Assembly: GCA_910588215.1 (NCBI GenBank)
Contig: CAJUQJ010000006.1
Coordinates: forward strand, 1-64,000
DNA from: an uncultured Lachnospiraceae bacterium
Lineage (GTDB): Bacteria; Bacillota; Clostridia; Lachnospirales; Lachnospiraceae
Reading direction: 5' to 3'
Length of the DNA stretch: 64,000 bases
Shown here: positions 45,295 through 54,070 of the stretch, in pieces
Layout of the letters: every line of letters starts with the position of its first letter
Numbering within the stretch: position 1 is the first letter of the stretch
Notes under the pieces: model-generated
Seen by the model: the letters and a program-made list of their open reading frames with translations, nothing else
Told to the model about the DNA's origin: nothing
Databases searched by the model: none
Position numbers and translations under genes: made by a program

Positions 45295-46359
45295 TTACCC
45301 CATCGCTTCCGACATTTCGTTACGTAGAATTTCACAAAATATTTTTCCGACAATATCATTGGAAAAATTGTCTCTCACATATTTTTGTGCCCGTTCCATC
45401 ACCTTTTCCCGACCGGCATCCAGCAAAAAGTCGTTGATCAATTTGACTTGCCCCGGATCAGCCATTTCCTCCACACATAACCCTCGACCATCATTTACCA
45501 ATTCCGGTAATGCGCCTGCTTTATGCACAATTACCGGGCACCTGCATATCATTGCTTCAATAACTGTCATACCAAAAGATTCATTCATCGATGTTGATAT
45601 GTAACCACCGCCACTATCGGCAGCTATGCTGTAAAGCATCCCCATATTTTCGTACGGCACTTGTGGAATCCACCTTACGACGCATTCCAGCCCATACCGG
45701 TAAACCATCGCTTCAAATTCATCTATCTCCGCCTGCTCCGATTTCAATCCACCTACAACCCAAAAAGTATACTCTCTATTCTGACTATAAAGTTCCTTCG
45801 CTAGTTTTAAGAACAGCCTCCAATTTTTATGCCTGTCGAGCCTTCCAACCCACAAAATAATCTTTCTGCCGTACCTCTCCTTTTTGTCTCTCTGATAAAA
45901 CATGGTATCGCTTACTGCATTACCCAAAACATGGATATTCTTTTCTCCTGTCCTGCTCTCCACCAGCTTCTTCTGATATGCTGAGGGAACTATCATAAAG
46001 TCCACCAAATCTGTTATATTACAATCCAGATATGCCAAACCTTCCTCATAAGTTGTATGAATTTCCAGCCCGATCTTTCCCTCATATCCCATTCTACTTA
46101 AAATTCCGATCATATCTGCCGAATCGACAGATATTACCATATCGTAAGATTCTGTCACGATCTTCTTTTGAATCAGCTTCTCATCCGCCTCAATTATGAC
46201 CTCTCCTGCATAATCATGAAACAGCGTGCTTCCTCCGTAATCTCTAAAGAAGTGCAGATCTACTTTTATCTCATCCTTGTTCACTCCCTTTAACCGGTTG
46301 TACAAAGCCGTCTCCACACCACCCCTGGTACAAAATAAATAGGAAATCAAAACCCTCAT
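45295..46359 (-). CDS. Family 4 glycosyltransferase
   Basis: A 354-residue GT-B enzyme. N-terminal RVLISYLFCTRGGVETALYNRL holds the GGVE motif; the C-terminal nucleotide-sugar site is seen in ILWVGRLDRHKNWRLFLKLA and STSMNESFGMTVIEAMICRCPVIVHKAGALPELV, with the E-x7-E motif. It probably adds a sugar to the growing chain on the cytosolic face. Its stop is one base from the start of the LTA-synthase-like gene; the fusion gene lies 14 bp upstream. Confidence 0.9.
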   Translation of the reverse strand: MRVLISYLFCTRGGVETALYNRLKGVNKDEIKVDLHFFRDYGGSTLFHDYAGEVIIEADEKLIQKKIVTESYDMVISVDSADMIGILSRMGYEGKIGLEIHTTYEEGLAYLDCNITDLVDFMIVPSAYQKKLVESRTGEKNIHVLGNAVSDTMFYQRDKKERYGRKIILWVGRLDRHKNWRLFLKLAKELYSQNREYTFWVVGGLKSEQAEIDEFEAMVYRYGLECVVRWIPQVPYENMGMLYSIAADSGGGYISTSMNESFGMTVIEAMICRCPVIVHKAGALPELVNDGRGLCVEEMADPGQVKLINDFLLDAGREKVMERAQKYVRDNFSNDIVGKIFCEILRNEMSEAMG

Positions 46360-46373
46360 TAGTATCCTTCACC

Positions 46374-48995
46374 TCAATATGCCTTTTCAATCTTTGCTAT
46401 ATGATTCAATAGTTCCTCGCATTTCCTTTTCCAGGTGTTCTGTTTTATAAACTCTTCCACCCGTTTTTCATCCATCTTCGTACCAACAGCAGACAGGATC
46501 GCACGTTCAAATGCTTCTGTGCCCACGGCAAGTGTAACATAAGGATACGATGCAATCTCCGGCATCTCGGAAGCCACCACTGGCAGCCTTAACTGTAGAT
46601 ACTCGAAAACCTTGATCGGATTCACACCCTTTGTCAAATGATTATTTATAAACGGAATGATAGCCACGTCCCAGAATGCTGCATATCGAGGTAATTCTTC
46701 CGGTGATTTTCTACCATACAATATAATATTTTCTGGTACCCTTATATTGTCCGGCGCCCCATAGCCAATCATATGGAAAGTCCATTCCGGGTGCATTGCT
46801 GCCAGGTTTCTTAACAGCTCCCAATCAAACCACGCGTCTGTTAAATGTCCGAAATATCCGACCTGTAAAGTTCCTCTTGTATGATCATATTCTGGCATCC
46901 TCCCACATCTTCGCATTCTGTTCGGATCCACACCGTTTGTGACTACAGGATAATTCCGCCCTTCCACAACGTTTTGTTTCAACTTATCTCTAAGTACATA
47001 TGCTGTAGCAACATTGAGATCCACACTATTAGCTATTTTTCTTTCTACTTCTATGCGATACCATTCCGCCTGCCCACATTTCGAGAACTCCTCCCAGTCG
47101 TCAATCACATCATATACTGTTTTCCATCCAAAAGAACTTGCGATCTCAACAATCTGTGCCGCATACGGATGCGGAAATTCTACCAGCAGTGTCTTATCAG
47201 CCACGTCTCGGAAATAAGACTCAAAAAAATAAATCTTCTGAGACGCCAGGATATCGATCGGAATCTGAATCATATCTGCTCCCGGCTCATCAATCTTCTC
47301 ATCATGATTCCACCTCCAATAAGCAAACACTACCTTAACACCCATTTTACGCGCTTCATGGATTAAGCGGATATTTCGCTGGCCCTCATCATCTACATAC
47401 TTTACACCGCTGAAAACAAGAAGCAGCTTGTCACCCTGACCTGTTGCTTTATCAAATTCATGTACAATCTTTAAAACATCATTTTCCTGTGAGGAATTGC
47501 GAATCAGCAGTTCTGATTGTTGACCACTGAAATACTTTTCTTCCAACTTCTTTTTGACTGCATGTGGAATATATCTCTTCAAAACTGGATATCCTTTAGA
47601 ATTTCTGAATCTGACCACCATATTTCCGATCAGTTTCCTTTCTCCCCGTACGACAGCAAGAATTCCTCTTCTCACCATGCGTAAAGGCAGTGTGATCCTC
47701 CAAGAGAGCGAGTTTTGATACCTCTTGATCTCCATTTGCAGATCATAGATAGCAGATTTACACCACGCGTCCTGACGCTTGGCATAGTCTAGTTTTTCCG
47801 TAAGCTCACTATTATTCGCTTCCAATTCACCACAACGTACTTCCAGTTCAGCACTACGATACTTTGCCTTCATACAGCGCAACTCCAGTCTGGCATTACG
47901 AGTCTCCGCTTCTGCATACTTGATTCTCAGTTCGCTGTTCCCGGCTTCCAATTCTGTTCTTTTTGTTTCTAATTCTGCATTACAGGCTTCCAGATTCACA
48001 TTACAGGCTTCCAGATTCGCATTACAGGCTTCCAGATTCGCATTACGGGCTTCCAGATTCGCATTACGGGCTTCCAAATTCGCATTACTCTCTGCATATT
48101 CTCTATTCCTGTTTTCCGTCTCCTCCATCCTCTGCGCATCTGCCTGTCGTTCCAATTCGCAGAGTGATCTGTTCTGTTTCTCTTGATCAAGCTGACCATT
48201 CAAAATATCCACTTGCTCACACAATATCTGTATTTTAGTCGCCATTTCGGAGCAGCTCTTACCATTTCCGGCAATCTGCTCCTGCAAATCTGCCCTCTCC
48301 ACATGGAGCATGGCAATCTCTTTCAAATACTTGCGTTCAAAAGTATCTACGTATTCCTTCAGCATGATCTCTTTGACCTTCAGATCTTCTCTGGCATAAA
48401 GCAATAGAATCTGTTTGTCCGCATAAAGCGTACCTTCCATCAACGCACAATCCCTGTACTCCACATGCACAAGAAGAAAGTTTTCCAGCCTGATCGGAAT
48501 GCGGTCTATATCAAATTTATTACAGTGTTCCTCTACAAACATTGTTTCTCGAAACGGAACCATGATCAAGAAATATTGTCGGATACATGACAATATATTC
48601 CGTGCTGTTTCCCATGGCTGGTCAATATGCTCCAGCACATTCGAAATATATCCGACATCAAATATCTTGTTACACACATCTGGCTCTGTAATATCCATAC
48701 AGAAAAATTCATGTTTCGGATAACGGATTCCGGCTTCTCTGACAGCATTCTCTGAAAAGTCTGCTCCACTCACCTCTGTTTTCAATTCACGCGCAAGATA
48801 ATCCACTGCCTGCCCCATCGCACATCCGAAATCACATACCGTCAATCTATCGTCCGCCACCCGTCTCCTGAACCACGATGGCATCAGTTCCAGCGCGATT
48901 CGGGCAAAGAACTCTGTCTGCTCCTCCCCCTGCATAGTAATCCAGTCCCTGTCAAATCTGTAGTTCCAGTACTCCCTAGAATTAATATTACCCAT
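46374..48995 (-). CDS. Methyltransferase - coiled coil - glycosyltransferase fusion (candidate chain-length ruler)
   Basis: A protein of about 873 residues (ATG at 48995, MGNINSREYWNYRF). Residues 1-190 form a class I SAM methyltransferase (LTVCDFGCAMGQAVDYLA; YISNVLEHIDQPW). About 215-435 is a long coiled coil, rich in E, L, N, R and A, with five near-identical heptads NANLEAR/C encoded by a 21-bp DNA repeat. After an amphipathic basic stretch (SLSWRITLPLRMVRRG), residues about 500-870 are a GT4-like enzyme (VVTNGVDPNRMRR, VGYFGHLTDAWFDW, FINNHLTKGVNPIKVFEYL). WbdD of E. coli O9a also joins a chain-capping methyltransferase to a coiled coil that measures O-antigen length. The GT4 fusion is a difference. 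It lies next to wzt. Confidence 0.85.
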   Translation of the reverse strand: MGNINSREYWNYRFDRDWITMQGEEQTEFFARIALELMPSWFRRRVADDRLTVCDFGCAMGQAVDYLARELKTEVSGADFSENAVREAGIRYPKHEFFCMDITEPDVCNKIFDVGYISNVLEHIDQPWETARNILSCIRQYFLIMVPFRETMFVEEHCNKFDIDRIPIRLENFLLVHVEYRDCALMEGTLYADKQILLLYAREDLKVKEIMLKEYVDTFERKYLKEIAMLHVERADLQEQIAGNGKSCSEMATKIQILCEQVDILNGQLDQEKQNRSLCELERQADAQRMEETENRNREYAESNANLEARNANLEARNANLEACNANLEACNVNLEACNAELETKRTELEAGNSELRIKYAEAETRNARLELRCMKAKYRSAELEVRCGELEANNSELTEKLDYAKRQDAWCKSAIYDLQMEIKRYQNSLSWRITLPLRMVRRGILAVVRGERKLIGNMVVRFRNSKGYPVLKRYIPHAVKKKLEEKYFSGQQSELLIRNSSQENDVLKIVHEFDKATGQGDKLLLVFSGVKYVDDEGQRNIRLIHEARKMGVKVVFAYWRWNHDEKIDEPGADMIQIPIDILASQKIYFFESYFRDVADKTLLVEFPHPYAAQIVEIASSFGWKTVYDVIDDWEEFSKCGQAEWYRIEVERKIANSVDLNVATAYVLRDKLKQNVVEGRNYPVVTNGVDPNRMRRCGRMPEYDHTRGTLQVGYFGHLTDAWFDWELLRNLAAMHPEWTFHMIGYGAPDNIRVPENIILYGRKSPEELPRYAAFWDVAIIPFINNHLTKGVNPIKVFEYLQLRLPVVASEMPEIASYPYVTLAVGTEAFERAILSAVGTKMDEKRVEEFIKQNTWKRKCEELLNHIAKIEKAY
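47980..48086. repeat. 21-bp tandem repeat (about five copies) coding for coiled-coil heptads
   Basis: The unit is close to TTACAGGCTTCCAGATTCGCA on the plus strand, five copies with one or two changes each. On the coding strand each copy gives one heptad N-A-N-L-E-A-R/C. Because 21 bp is both a codon multiple and one heptad, copy-number change would lengthen or shorten the coil without breaking frame or register. Confidence 0.93.
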
Positions 48996-49076
48996 ACATT
49001 TCTCCTGCAAATCCAGCCTCAGTTCCAGCACCAAAAACAACTTCGCCGAAACATGGATCATCTTACCGTTGCATGG

Positions 49077-50459
49077 TCAGTACATGATCTTTACTGCCAC
49101 ATCATAAACACCAAATATCTTTCTGGACGTATACGCTTTAAAAAAACATGCTCCTTCGATGTACTCATAATAAGCAATAGAAGCATTTTCTCTGTTTTCC
49201 ACTGCAACGACCAGATAATAATCTCCGTTCGCAAGCCCTGGCATAAGTTCAAAAGAAATCTCCTGTTTTTTTCCAGCGTGCAGTTTCATATCCTCATCAA
49301 ATGTGGTCTTAACGATCAAATCGGTTCCTTCCGTATTCTTGATCGAAACAGCTATCGAAAAAAACTCAATGTCAATGTCATCATCAACGTCAAATGAAAT
49401 CGATATTTTGATAATATCTTCAGCACTAAAATAGCTGATCTCTTCCCCTTTCTTATTACACAGTCTGACAGACTTGACTATACCGGTCCTATACCCCCAG
49501 TGTGCAATGCAATCAGGGAACAAGCCGTCTTTTATCTTACGCTCTGCTGCTATAGGTTCTTCCAGTCTGCTTTTTGGAATTTCTCTGTTTTCTGATTCCT
49601 GTATCTTAACGTCACCTGCGTTCCGTACGTCCCCGTCATTCTCTCCATCACAGGCATTCTCTGTATCTGCCGGCTCTGACTCATGTCCCAACAGCCTATA
49701 ATCCGTAAACTCTGTCATTTCATCCAAATACATAAATTCTGTATATTTTGCACTGATAAACGTAGGATCTCCAATATCGACCATCCTGCCTTTATTGATC
49801 CACATGGCCGTATCACAAAATGTTCTCATTGTTGCCACATCGTGTCCTACATACAGAATCGTCACCCCTTTGTCCTTAAACTCCTTAAATTTATTGAAAC
49901 ACTTTGCTTGAAAGCGCATATCTCCTACACTCAGAATTTCATCCACAATCAGAATATCTGGTTCCACATTGACAGCACACGAAAATGCCAACCTTGCAAA
50001 CATGCCGCTGGAATATGTCTTGACCGGCTGATATACATAGTCGCCAATCTCTGCAAAATCAATGATCGAATTAAATTTCTCCTCCATCTGTTCCCTTGTA
50101 AATCCCATAAGTGTTCCATAGAAATAAATATTTTCCACACCGGTATATTCCATATTGAAACCAGTTCCCAATTCCAATAATGACGAAACTTTTCCGGTGA
50201 TCATGATCTGCCCGCCACTTGGCTCATAAATTCCAGTAATCAACTTAAGCAATGTTGATTTACCGGAACCGTTCCTTCCCATAATACCTAAGATTTCACC
50301 ACTGCTTACAGAAAAACTGAGATCTGTTATTGCATAGAACTCTGTATGTCTGCACTTTCCTGACAAGCTGAACGCTTCTTTCATTTTGTCCATTGGTGTG
50401 TTGTACATTTTAAAACATTTTGATACATGCTCCACTTTAATCTTATAATCCGTATTCAT
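49077..50459 (-). CDS. wzt: Polysaccharide ABC exporter ATPase with C-terminal binding domain (Wzt type)
   Basis: A 460-residue ATPase. The N-terminal part shows Walker A GRNGSGKST, signature YSSGMFARLAFSCAV, Walker B ILIVDEILSVGD and the H-loop YVGHDV, of the O-antigen/teichoic acid exporter type (KIEHVSK... start). A Ser/Glu/Asn-rich linker (about 255-310) leads to a C-terminal beta-sandwich (about 320-460: HWGYRTGIVKSVRLCNKKGEEI on), the Wzt_C carbohydrate-binding domain that reads chain ends in O9a-type systems. Its presence implies a capped polymer. The start at 50459 lies inside the wzm stop region. Confidence 0.93.
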   Translation of the reverse strand: MNTDYKIKVEHVSKCFKMYNTPMDKMKEAFSLSGKCRHTEFYAITDLSFSVSSGEILGIMGRNGSGKSTLLKLITGIYEPSGGQIMITGKVSSLLELGTGFNMEYTGVENIYFYGTLMGFTREQMEEKFNSIIDFAEIGDYVYQPVKTYSSGMFARLAFSCAVNVEPDILIVDEILSVGDMRFQAKCFNKFKEFKDKGVTILYVGHDVATMRTFCDTAMWINKGRMVDIGDPTFISAKYTEFMYLDEMTEFTDYRLLGHESEPADTENACDGENDGDVRNAGDVKIQESENREIPKSRLEEPIAAERKIKDGLFPDCIAHWGYRTGIVKSVRLCNKKGEEISYFSAEDIIKISISFDVDDDIDIEFFSIAVSIKNTEGTDLIVKTTFDEDMKLHAGKKQEISFELMPGLANGDYYLVVAVENRENASIAYYEYIEGACFFKAYTSRKIFGVYDVAVKIMY

Positions 50460-50478
50460 CGTTGTTCCCTTCAGCACC

Positions 50479-51288
50479 TTAGACCGTATCCGCAAAATAA
50501 GGCTTCAAACGCGTATATACATTTGTTCCGATTATGAGTAATACAAATGTGATCAACCAAAACCGAATTCCCAAAATTGGTTTCTCCCAGAACCACTGCC
50601 TGCCCAAAATAGCATCTCTGTATCCTTCCACCAGATAATAAAATGGATTCAACTTCAACACCTTCTGCGCACTTTCCGAAAAATTAGTAATATTCCATGC
50701 TATTGGCGTTCCCCACATCCCGATCAGAAGAAAGATATTGATAATCTGGTTTAAATCCCTGAAAAAGACCATCACTGATGATGTAATTAAGGAAAATGCA
50801 AACAAGAACATGATCGTAGCAAACATATAATATAAAATCTGTATCATCATGATCTGCGGATAAAATCCAAACATGGTACAAATGATCAGTGCAATCAACA
50901 GAAAAAACAAATGAATGTAAAAGCTAGAAAGAATTTTCATTAATGGCAGAATATTGATGTTAAATTTAACCTTTTGAATCAGATAATTGTATTCTACAAA
51001 ACTGTTGCTCGCAGTCATAAAAGCCTCAGATATAAAAAGCCAATTAATCATTCCCACAATGAACCACAAGACAAAAGGTGCACCTTCTACTTCTCCGCTC
51101 CGAAATCCAAACTGGAATACTACCCAATATACAATGATCGTAAGAAGCGGCTGCAGAATTCCCCATACCATACCAAAGTACGTACCTGAAAATCGTCTTT
51201 TTACATCCTTCCGAGAAAGATCCTTCAACAATCTCCTGTCTTCATATATGTCTTTCACAAGCTTTCGTATCTTACTTACAACCGTCAT
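50479..51288 (-). CDS. wzm: Polysaccharide ABC exporter permease (Wzm type)
   Basis: A 269-residue membrane protein with six segments of the ABC-2 polysaccharide exporter type (PF01061). Landmarks are the amphipathic N-terminus LVKDIYEDRRLLKDLSRKDVKRRFSGTYFGMVWGILQPLL, and FFRDLNQIINIFLLIGMWGTPIAW with LKLNPFYYLVEGYRDAIL. It pairs with Wzt at 49077 to export a finished, lipid-linked chain. It lies about 60 bp after wecB. Confidence 0.95.
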   Translation of the reverse strand: MTVVSKIRKLVKDIYEDRRLLKDLSRKDVKRRFSGTYFGMVWGILQPLLTIIVYWVVFQFGFRSGEVEGAPFVLWFIVGMINWLFISEAFMTASNSFVEYNYLIQKVKFNINILPLMKILSSFYIHLFFLLIALIICTMFGFYPQIMMIQILYYMFATIMFLFAFSLITSSVMVFFRDLNQIINIFLLIGMWGTPIAWNITNFSESAQKVLKLNPFYYLVEGYRDAILGRQWFWEKPILGIRFWLITFVLLIIGTNVYTRLKPYFADTV

Positions 51289-51346
51289 CTCATATATATC
51301 CTTCCCGTTTACTCTCTGTTACCCTTATGGTATTTCAATACAAATC

Positions 51347-52459
51347 TCAGCTTTCCCGGAACCATTCCAAAATATGTTCCACAATCCTCTCGCTCGCATG
51401 CCCGTCTCCATAGGGATTGACCGCCCGCGCCATTTCGTCATACGCAGCCTGATCTGTCAGCAGGATGTCCGCTTCCCGACAGATCGTTGCCTCATCCACG
51501 CCCACTACTCTGACGGTTCCAGCCTGTACTGCCTCCGGGCGTTCTGTCTCCGTCCGCAGGACCAGAACCGGTACGCCGCAGGCAGGCGCCTCCTCCTGCA
51601 ATCCTCCTGAATCAGTCATGACCAGATAGCTTTTTGCCATCAGATTATGCATGTCCTCTACATCCAACGGTTGAACCAGATGCACTCTCTCCATTCCTCC
51701 CAAGATCGTCGTGGCAGTATCCCGCACCGCCGGATTCATGTGTACCGGATAGACTACTTCTATATCCGGGTATGTTTCCACGGTTCTTTTCACCGCACGG
51801 CATATATTGACTAACGGCTGCCCCAGGTTCTCTCTCCGGTGCGCAGTCATAAGAATGCATCTTCTGCCACTAAGATCGATCTGTTGCAATGCAGGATCTT
51901 TATAGCGATAGTCCTCCTTCACCGTCGTATGAAATGCATCGATTACGGTATTACCGGTCACGAAGACATGCTCCGTCACATGCTCCCGTTCCAGATTCCT
52001 GCGGTTATTCTCCGTAGGTGCAAAGTGCAGGGTCGCGATCCGGCCCGTCAAGTTTCTGTTCATTTCCTCCGGAAAAGGAGAATATCTGTCAAAGGTACGA
52101 AGGCCCGCCTCCACATGACCGACAGAGATCTGCTGATAAAACGCTGCCAAAGCTGCCGCAAAAGAGGTCGTCGTATCACCGTGTACCAGCACAAGATTCG
52201 GCTGTTCTCTGCGCAGCACCGGTTCCATTTTCTCCAGGATCGAAGTCGTTATAGTCGTCAACGTCTGTCGTGGCTGCATGATATCCAAGTTATACCTGAC
52301 ATCCGTTTCGAAAATATCGATGACTTGCTTAAGCATTTCCCGATGCTGCCCCGTCAGGCATACGACGCTTTCGATCTCCGGATTTGCTTCCAGTTCTTTC
52401 ACCAGCGGACACATCTTGATCGCTTCCGGTCTGGTTCCGAATATACTCATTATCTTCAT
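51347..52459 (-). CDS. wecB: UDP-N-acetylglucosamine 2-epimerase
   Basis: A 370-residue enzyme, normal length, converting UDP-GlcNAc to UDP-ManNAc. The family start KIMSIFGTRPEAIKMCPLV, then LVHGDTTTSFAAALAAFY, VGHVEAGLRT, TAHRRENLG and SGGLQEEAPACGVPVLVLR are all intact. The ATG at 52459 is preceded by AAAGG at 10 nt. The first 44 codons lie inside the upstream glycosyltransferase frame (131-bp overlap). No ManNAcA dehydrogenase is nearby, so the product is ManNAc. Confidence 0.95.
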   Translation of the reverse strand: MKIMSIFGTRPEAIKMCPLVKELEANPEIESVVCLTGQHREMLKQVIDIFETDVRYNLDIMQPRQTLTTITTSILEKMEPVLRREQPNLVLVHGDTTTSFAAALAAFYQQISVGHVEAGLRTFDRYSPFPEEMNRNLTGRIATLHFAPTENNRRNLEREHVTEHVFVTGNTVIDAFHTTVKEDYRYKDPALQQIDLSGRRCILMTAHRRENLGQPLVNICRAVKRTVETYPDIEVVYPVHMNPAVRDTATTILGGMERVHLVQPLDVEDMHNLMAKSYLVMTDSGGLQEEAPACGVPVLVLRTETERPEAVQAGTVRVVGVDEATICREADILLTDQAAYDEMARAVNPYGDGHASERIVEHILEWFRES

Positions 52460-53561
52460 TGGTAAACTGCCTTTCCTCCTCTGTCTGCCGAATCGCTTCT
52501 CTAAGCAGCATGTACCGCTCTTCCCAGCCATTCTCCCGCAGGAAGTCTTCCTGCTGCCGTCCGCTATACTTAGGCGGAAAACCGCTGCGGATCAATTTCC
52601 GCATCAGTCGGTCATACTCTTCATAAGTGCTGTAAAAATAAACATACTCCTTAAAATATTCCAGTTCCTCATACCACACACTGACAATACATTTGCCGAA
52701 GGCGATGTAATCATACAATTTCACCGGGTCAACGGCTCTCACGATCTCATTCACGATAAACGGCATGATCAGACAATCGTAGTCTTCTATATATGACCGC
52801 AGAGCCGTATGCTCCATAATTCCGTCATAAGATATCCGGCTGTTCTCCGGCTGCTTTATCCCCATATGGGGACCAATCAGGTGATAGGACAGTTCCGGAT
52901 GCTCAGAAACACTCTTTTCCAGCAGATCATGATCAAACCATTCCGCGATCGTCCCGATGTACCCGACAGTATATTGTTTCCTGACCTGACTTTCCCTCGC
53001 TCTATAAACCCTGTCAAAACCGGTTCCATTCCGTATAAGCCTGACCGGCTTACCACCAGACTGGCTCTCCACTTTCCGCAGCAACCGCACGGACGAAGCC
53101 AGAAGCAGACTGCTCCTGCACACGGCCCTTTCTTCCGTTTCTACAATCTCTCTACGCACTGTTTCATTTCCACACATCTGCGCATGATCGTCCATACAGT
53201 CATAGATCAGGCATCCCTTATAATCTGCCGGGATATATTTCACATAAGTGGGATACCCCAAATAGATATAGTCATATTGGCTGCATATCCGTAGACGCCG
53301 CCGGATGTACCAGTCAGCCGCTCGTTCGATCATTCTGATCTTGCGCTGGAACGGTATGGTCCACAGACGCAGATAACGGATGACGTGTTCCTGCTCTTTT
53401 GCGCTGCGCACTGCAGGCCGGCTCCATATCTTGACCGGATATACCACTGTAATATCATAATCCTGGCTTAAGTATTCCGCCAGAATCTGAGGTCTCTGAC
53501 GGATCCAGTTCCAATCGATGCCCATGATATACAGCATTTTCTTTCTGACGCCGGTCTGCAC
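52329..53561 (-). CDS. GT-B glycosyltransferase, first gene of the polysaccharide island
   Basis: A 410-residue enzyme. It starts LYIMGIDWNWIRQRPQILAEYLS, as in GT4/GT1-like glycan synthases that read 'W-x-x-I-R-Q-R-P-Q', then YIGTIAEWFDHDLLEKS and VNEIVRAVDPVKLYDYIAFGKCIV, close to the C-terminal GT part of the fusion at 46374. The last 44 codons (FTNEDNEYIRNQTGSDQDV on) overlap wecB, are polar and look unlike a GT tail, so the true gene may have ended near 52480. Either of two ATGs (53561, 53537) may be used. Confidence 0.85.
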   Translation of the reverse strand: MQTGVRKKMLYIMGIDWNWIRQRPQILAEYLSQDYDITVVYPVKIWSRPAVRSAKEQEHVIRYLRLWTIPFQRKIRMIERAADWYIRRRLRICSQYDYIYLGYPTYVKYIPADYKGCLIYDCMDDHAQMCGNETVRREIVETEERAVCRSSLLLASSVRLLRKVESQSGGKPVRLIRNGTGFDRVYRARESQVRKQYTVGYIGTIAEWFDHDLLEKSVSEHPELSYHLIGPHMGIKQPENSRISYDGIMEHTALRSYIEDYDCLIMPFIVNEIVRAVDPVKLYDYIAFGKCIVSVWYEELEYFKEYVYFYSTYEEYDRLMRKLIRSGFPPKYSGRQQEDFLRENGWEERYMLLREAIRQTEEERQFTNEDNEYIRNQTGSDQDVSAGERTGSKSGDRKRRMPDGAASGNA

Positions 53562-53626
53562 GATCTTCTAAACCATACCTTTCACATAAAATATCCTGTA
53601 ATTGCATATACTTTATATGCTGTTTT

Positions 53627-53641
53627 AGAGTTTATAACTCT
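53627..53641. promoter_or_regulatory. 15-bp palindrome, operator candidate O2
   Basis: AGAGTTTATAACTCT, a perfect 6-bp inverted repeat around TAT. The same 15 bases recur at 53662. It would lie a little downstream of the transcription start for the island promoter. Confidence 0.65.
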
Positions 53642-53656
53642 TAACACAACACCAAT

Positions 53657-53685
53657 AGTTTAGAGTTTATAACTCTATTTGTCAA
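53657..53685 (-). promoter_or_regulatory. Promoter for the polysaccharide island
   Basis: On the minus strand the perfect -35 box TTGACA (53685-53680) is followed after 17 nt by TAAACT (53662-53657), a four-of-six -10 box. It points at the first gene of the island, about 100 bp away. The operator candidate O1 fills the spacer. Confidence 0.65.
53662..53676. promoter_or_regulatory. 15-bp palindrome, operator candidate O1
   Basis: A second perfect copy of AGAGTTTATAACTCT, 35 bp from the first centre to centre. It overlaps the spacer and -10 of the island promoter, so a bound repressor would block polymerase. The XRE regulator encoded at 53797 is the obvious candidate binder. Confidence 0.65.
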
Positions 53686-53796
53686 TACATTTCTGGCAAT
53701 CCCTTATACTTAACGTAACAAGTCATCCTGCATTATAAGTTCAAAATGCCAGATTGTTGATCACATGCAAAACACTGGTTTAAATGGAGCACAACA

Positions 53797-54021
53797 ATGA
53801 AATATAACGAAAGGATACGGGAGATCCGGGAAGACAATTCCCTGACACAGCAGAAAATAGCAGATCTGCTGCACATAGGCCAGCGGACCTACGCAGATTA
53901 TGAAAGTGGTAAGACCAGGATTCCGGTTGACAGCCTGCTGATCCTGGCCAGATTCTATGATGTTTCGTTGGACTTCATCACTGGAGCCAGCAATATCAGG
54001 TCTGCATACCCTGTAAAATAG
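53797..54021 (+). CDS. XRE-family helix-turn-helix regulator
   Basis: A 74-residue protein that is almost only an HTH_3 domain: IREIREDNSLTQQKIADLLHIGQRTYADYESGKTRIPVDSLLILARFYDVSLDFITG, with GQRTYADYESG as recognition helix region. GGAG lies 7 nt before the ATG. It is divergent from the polysaccharide island and close to two identical palindromes, so it probably represses that island or itself. A good terminator follows. Confidence 0.92.
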   Translation: MKYNERIREIREDNSLTQQKIADLLHIGQRTYADYESGKTRIPVDSLLILARFYDVSLDFITGASNIRSAYPVK

Positions 54022-54066
54022 GCAACGGCATTTATCATTTGATCGGATAAAGCCGCTGCCTTTTTT
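54021..54066 (+). terminator. Terminator of the XRE regulator gene
   Basis: Arms GGCAACGGC...TTTATC and GATAAAGCCGCTGCC with a short loop and one mismatch, ending in TTTTTT, starting at the stop codon of the regulator gene. Confidence 0.8.
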
Positions 54067-54070
54067 AGTC

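Noticed and set aside
53627..53676. Two repeats of AGAGTTTATAACTCT, considered as a CRISPR array because TTTTAGAG resembles the start of some type II repeats
   Set aside because: Only two copies, each a perfect 15-bp palindrome, no cas genes, and an operator role over the promoter explains them better.
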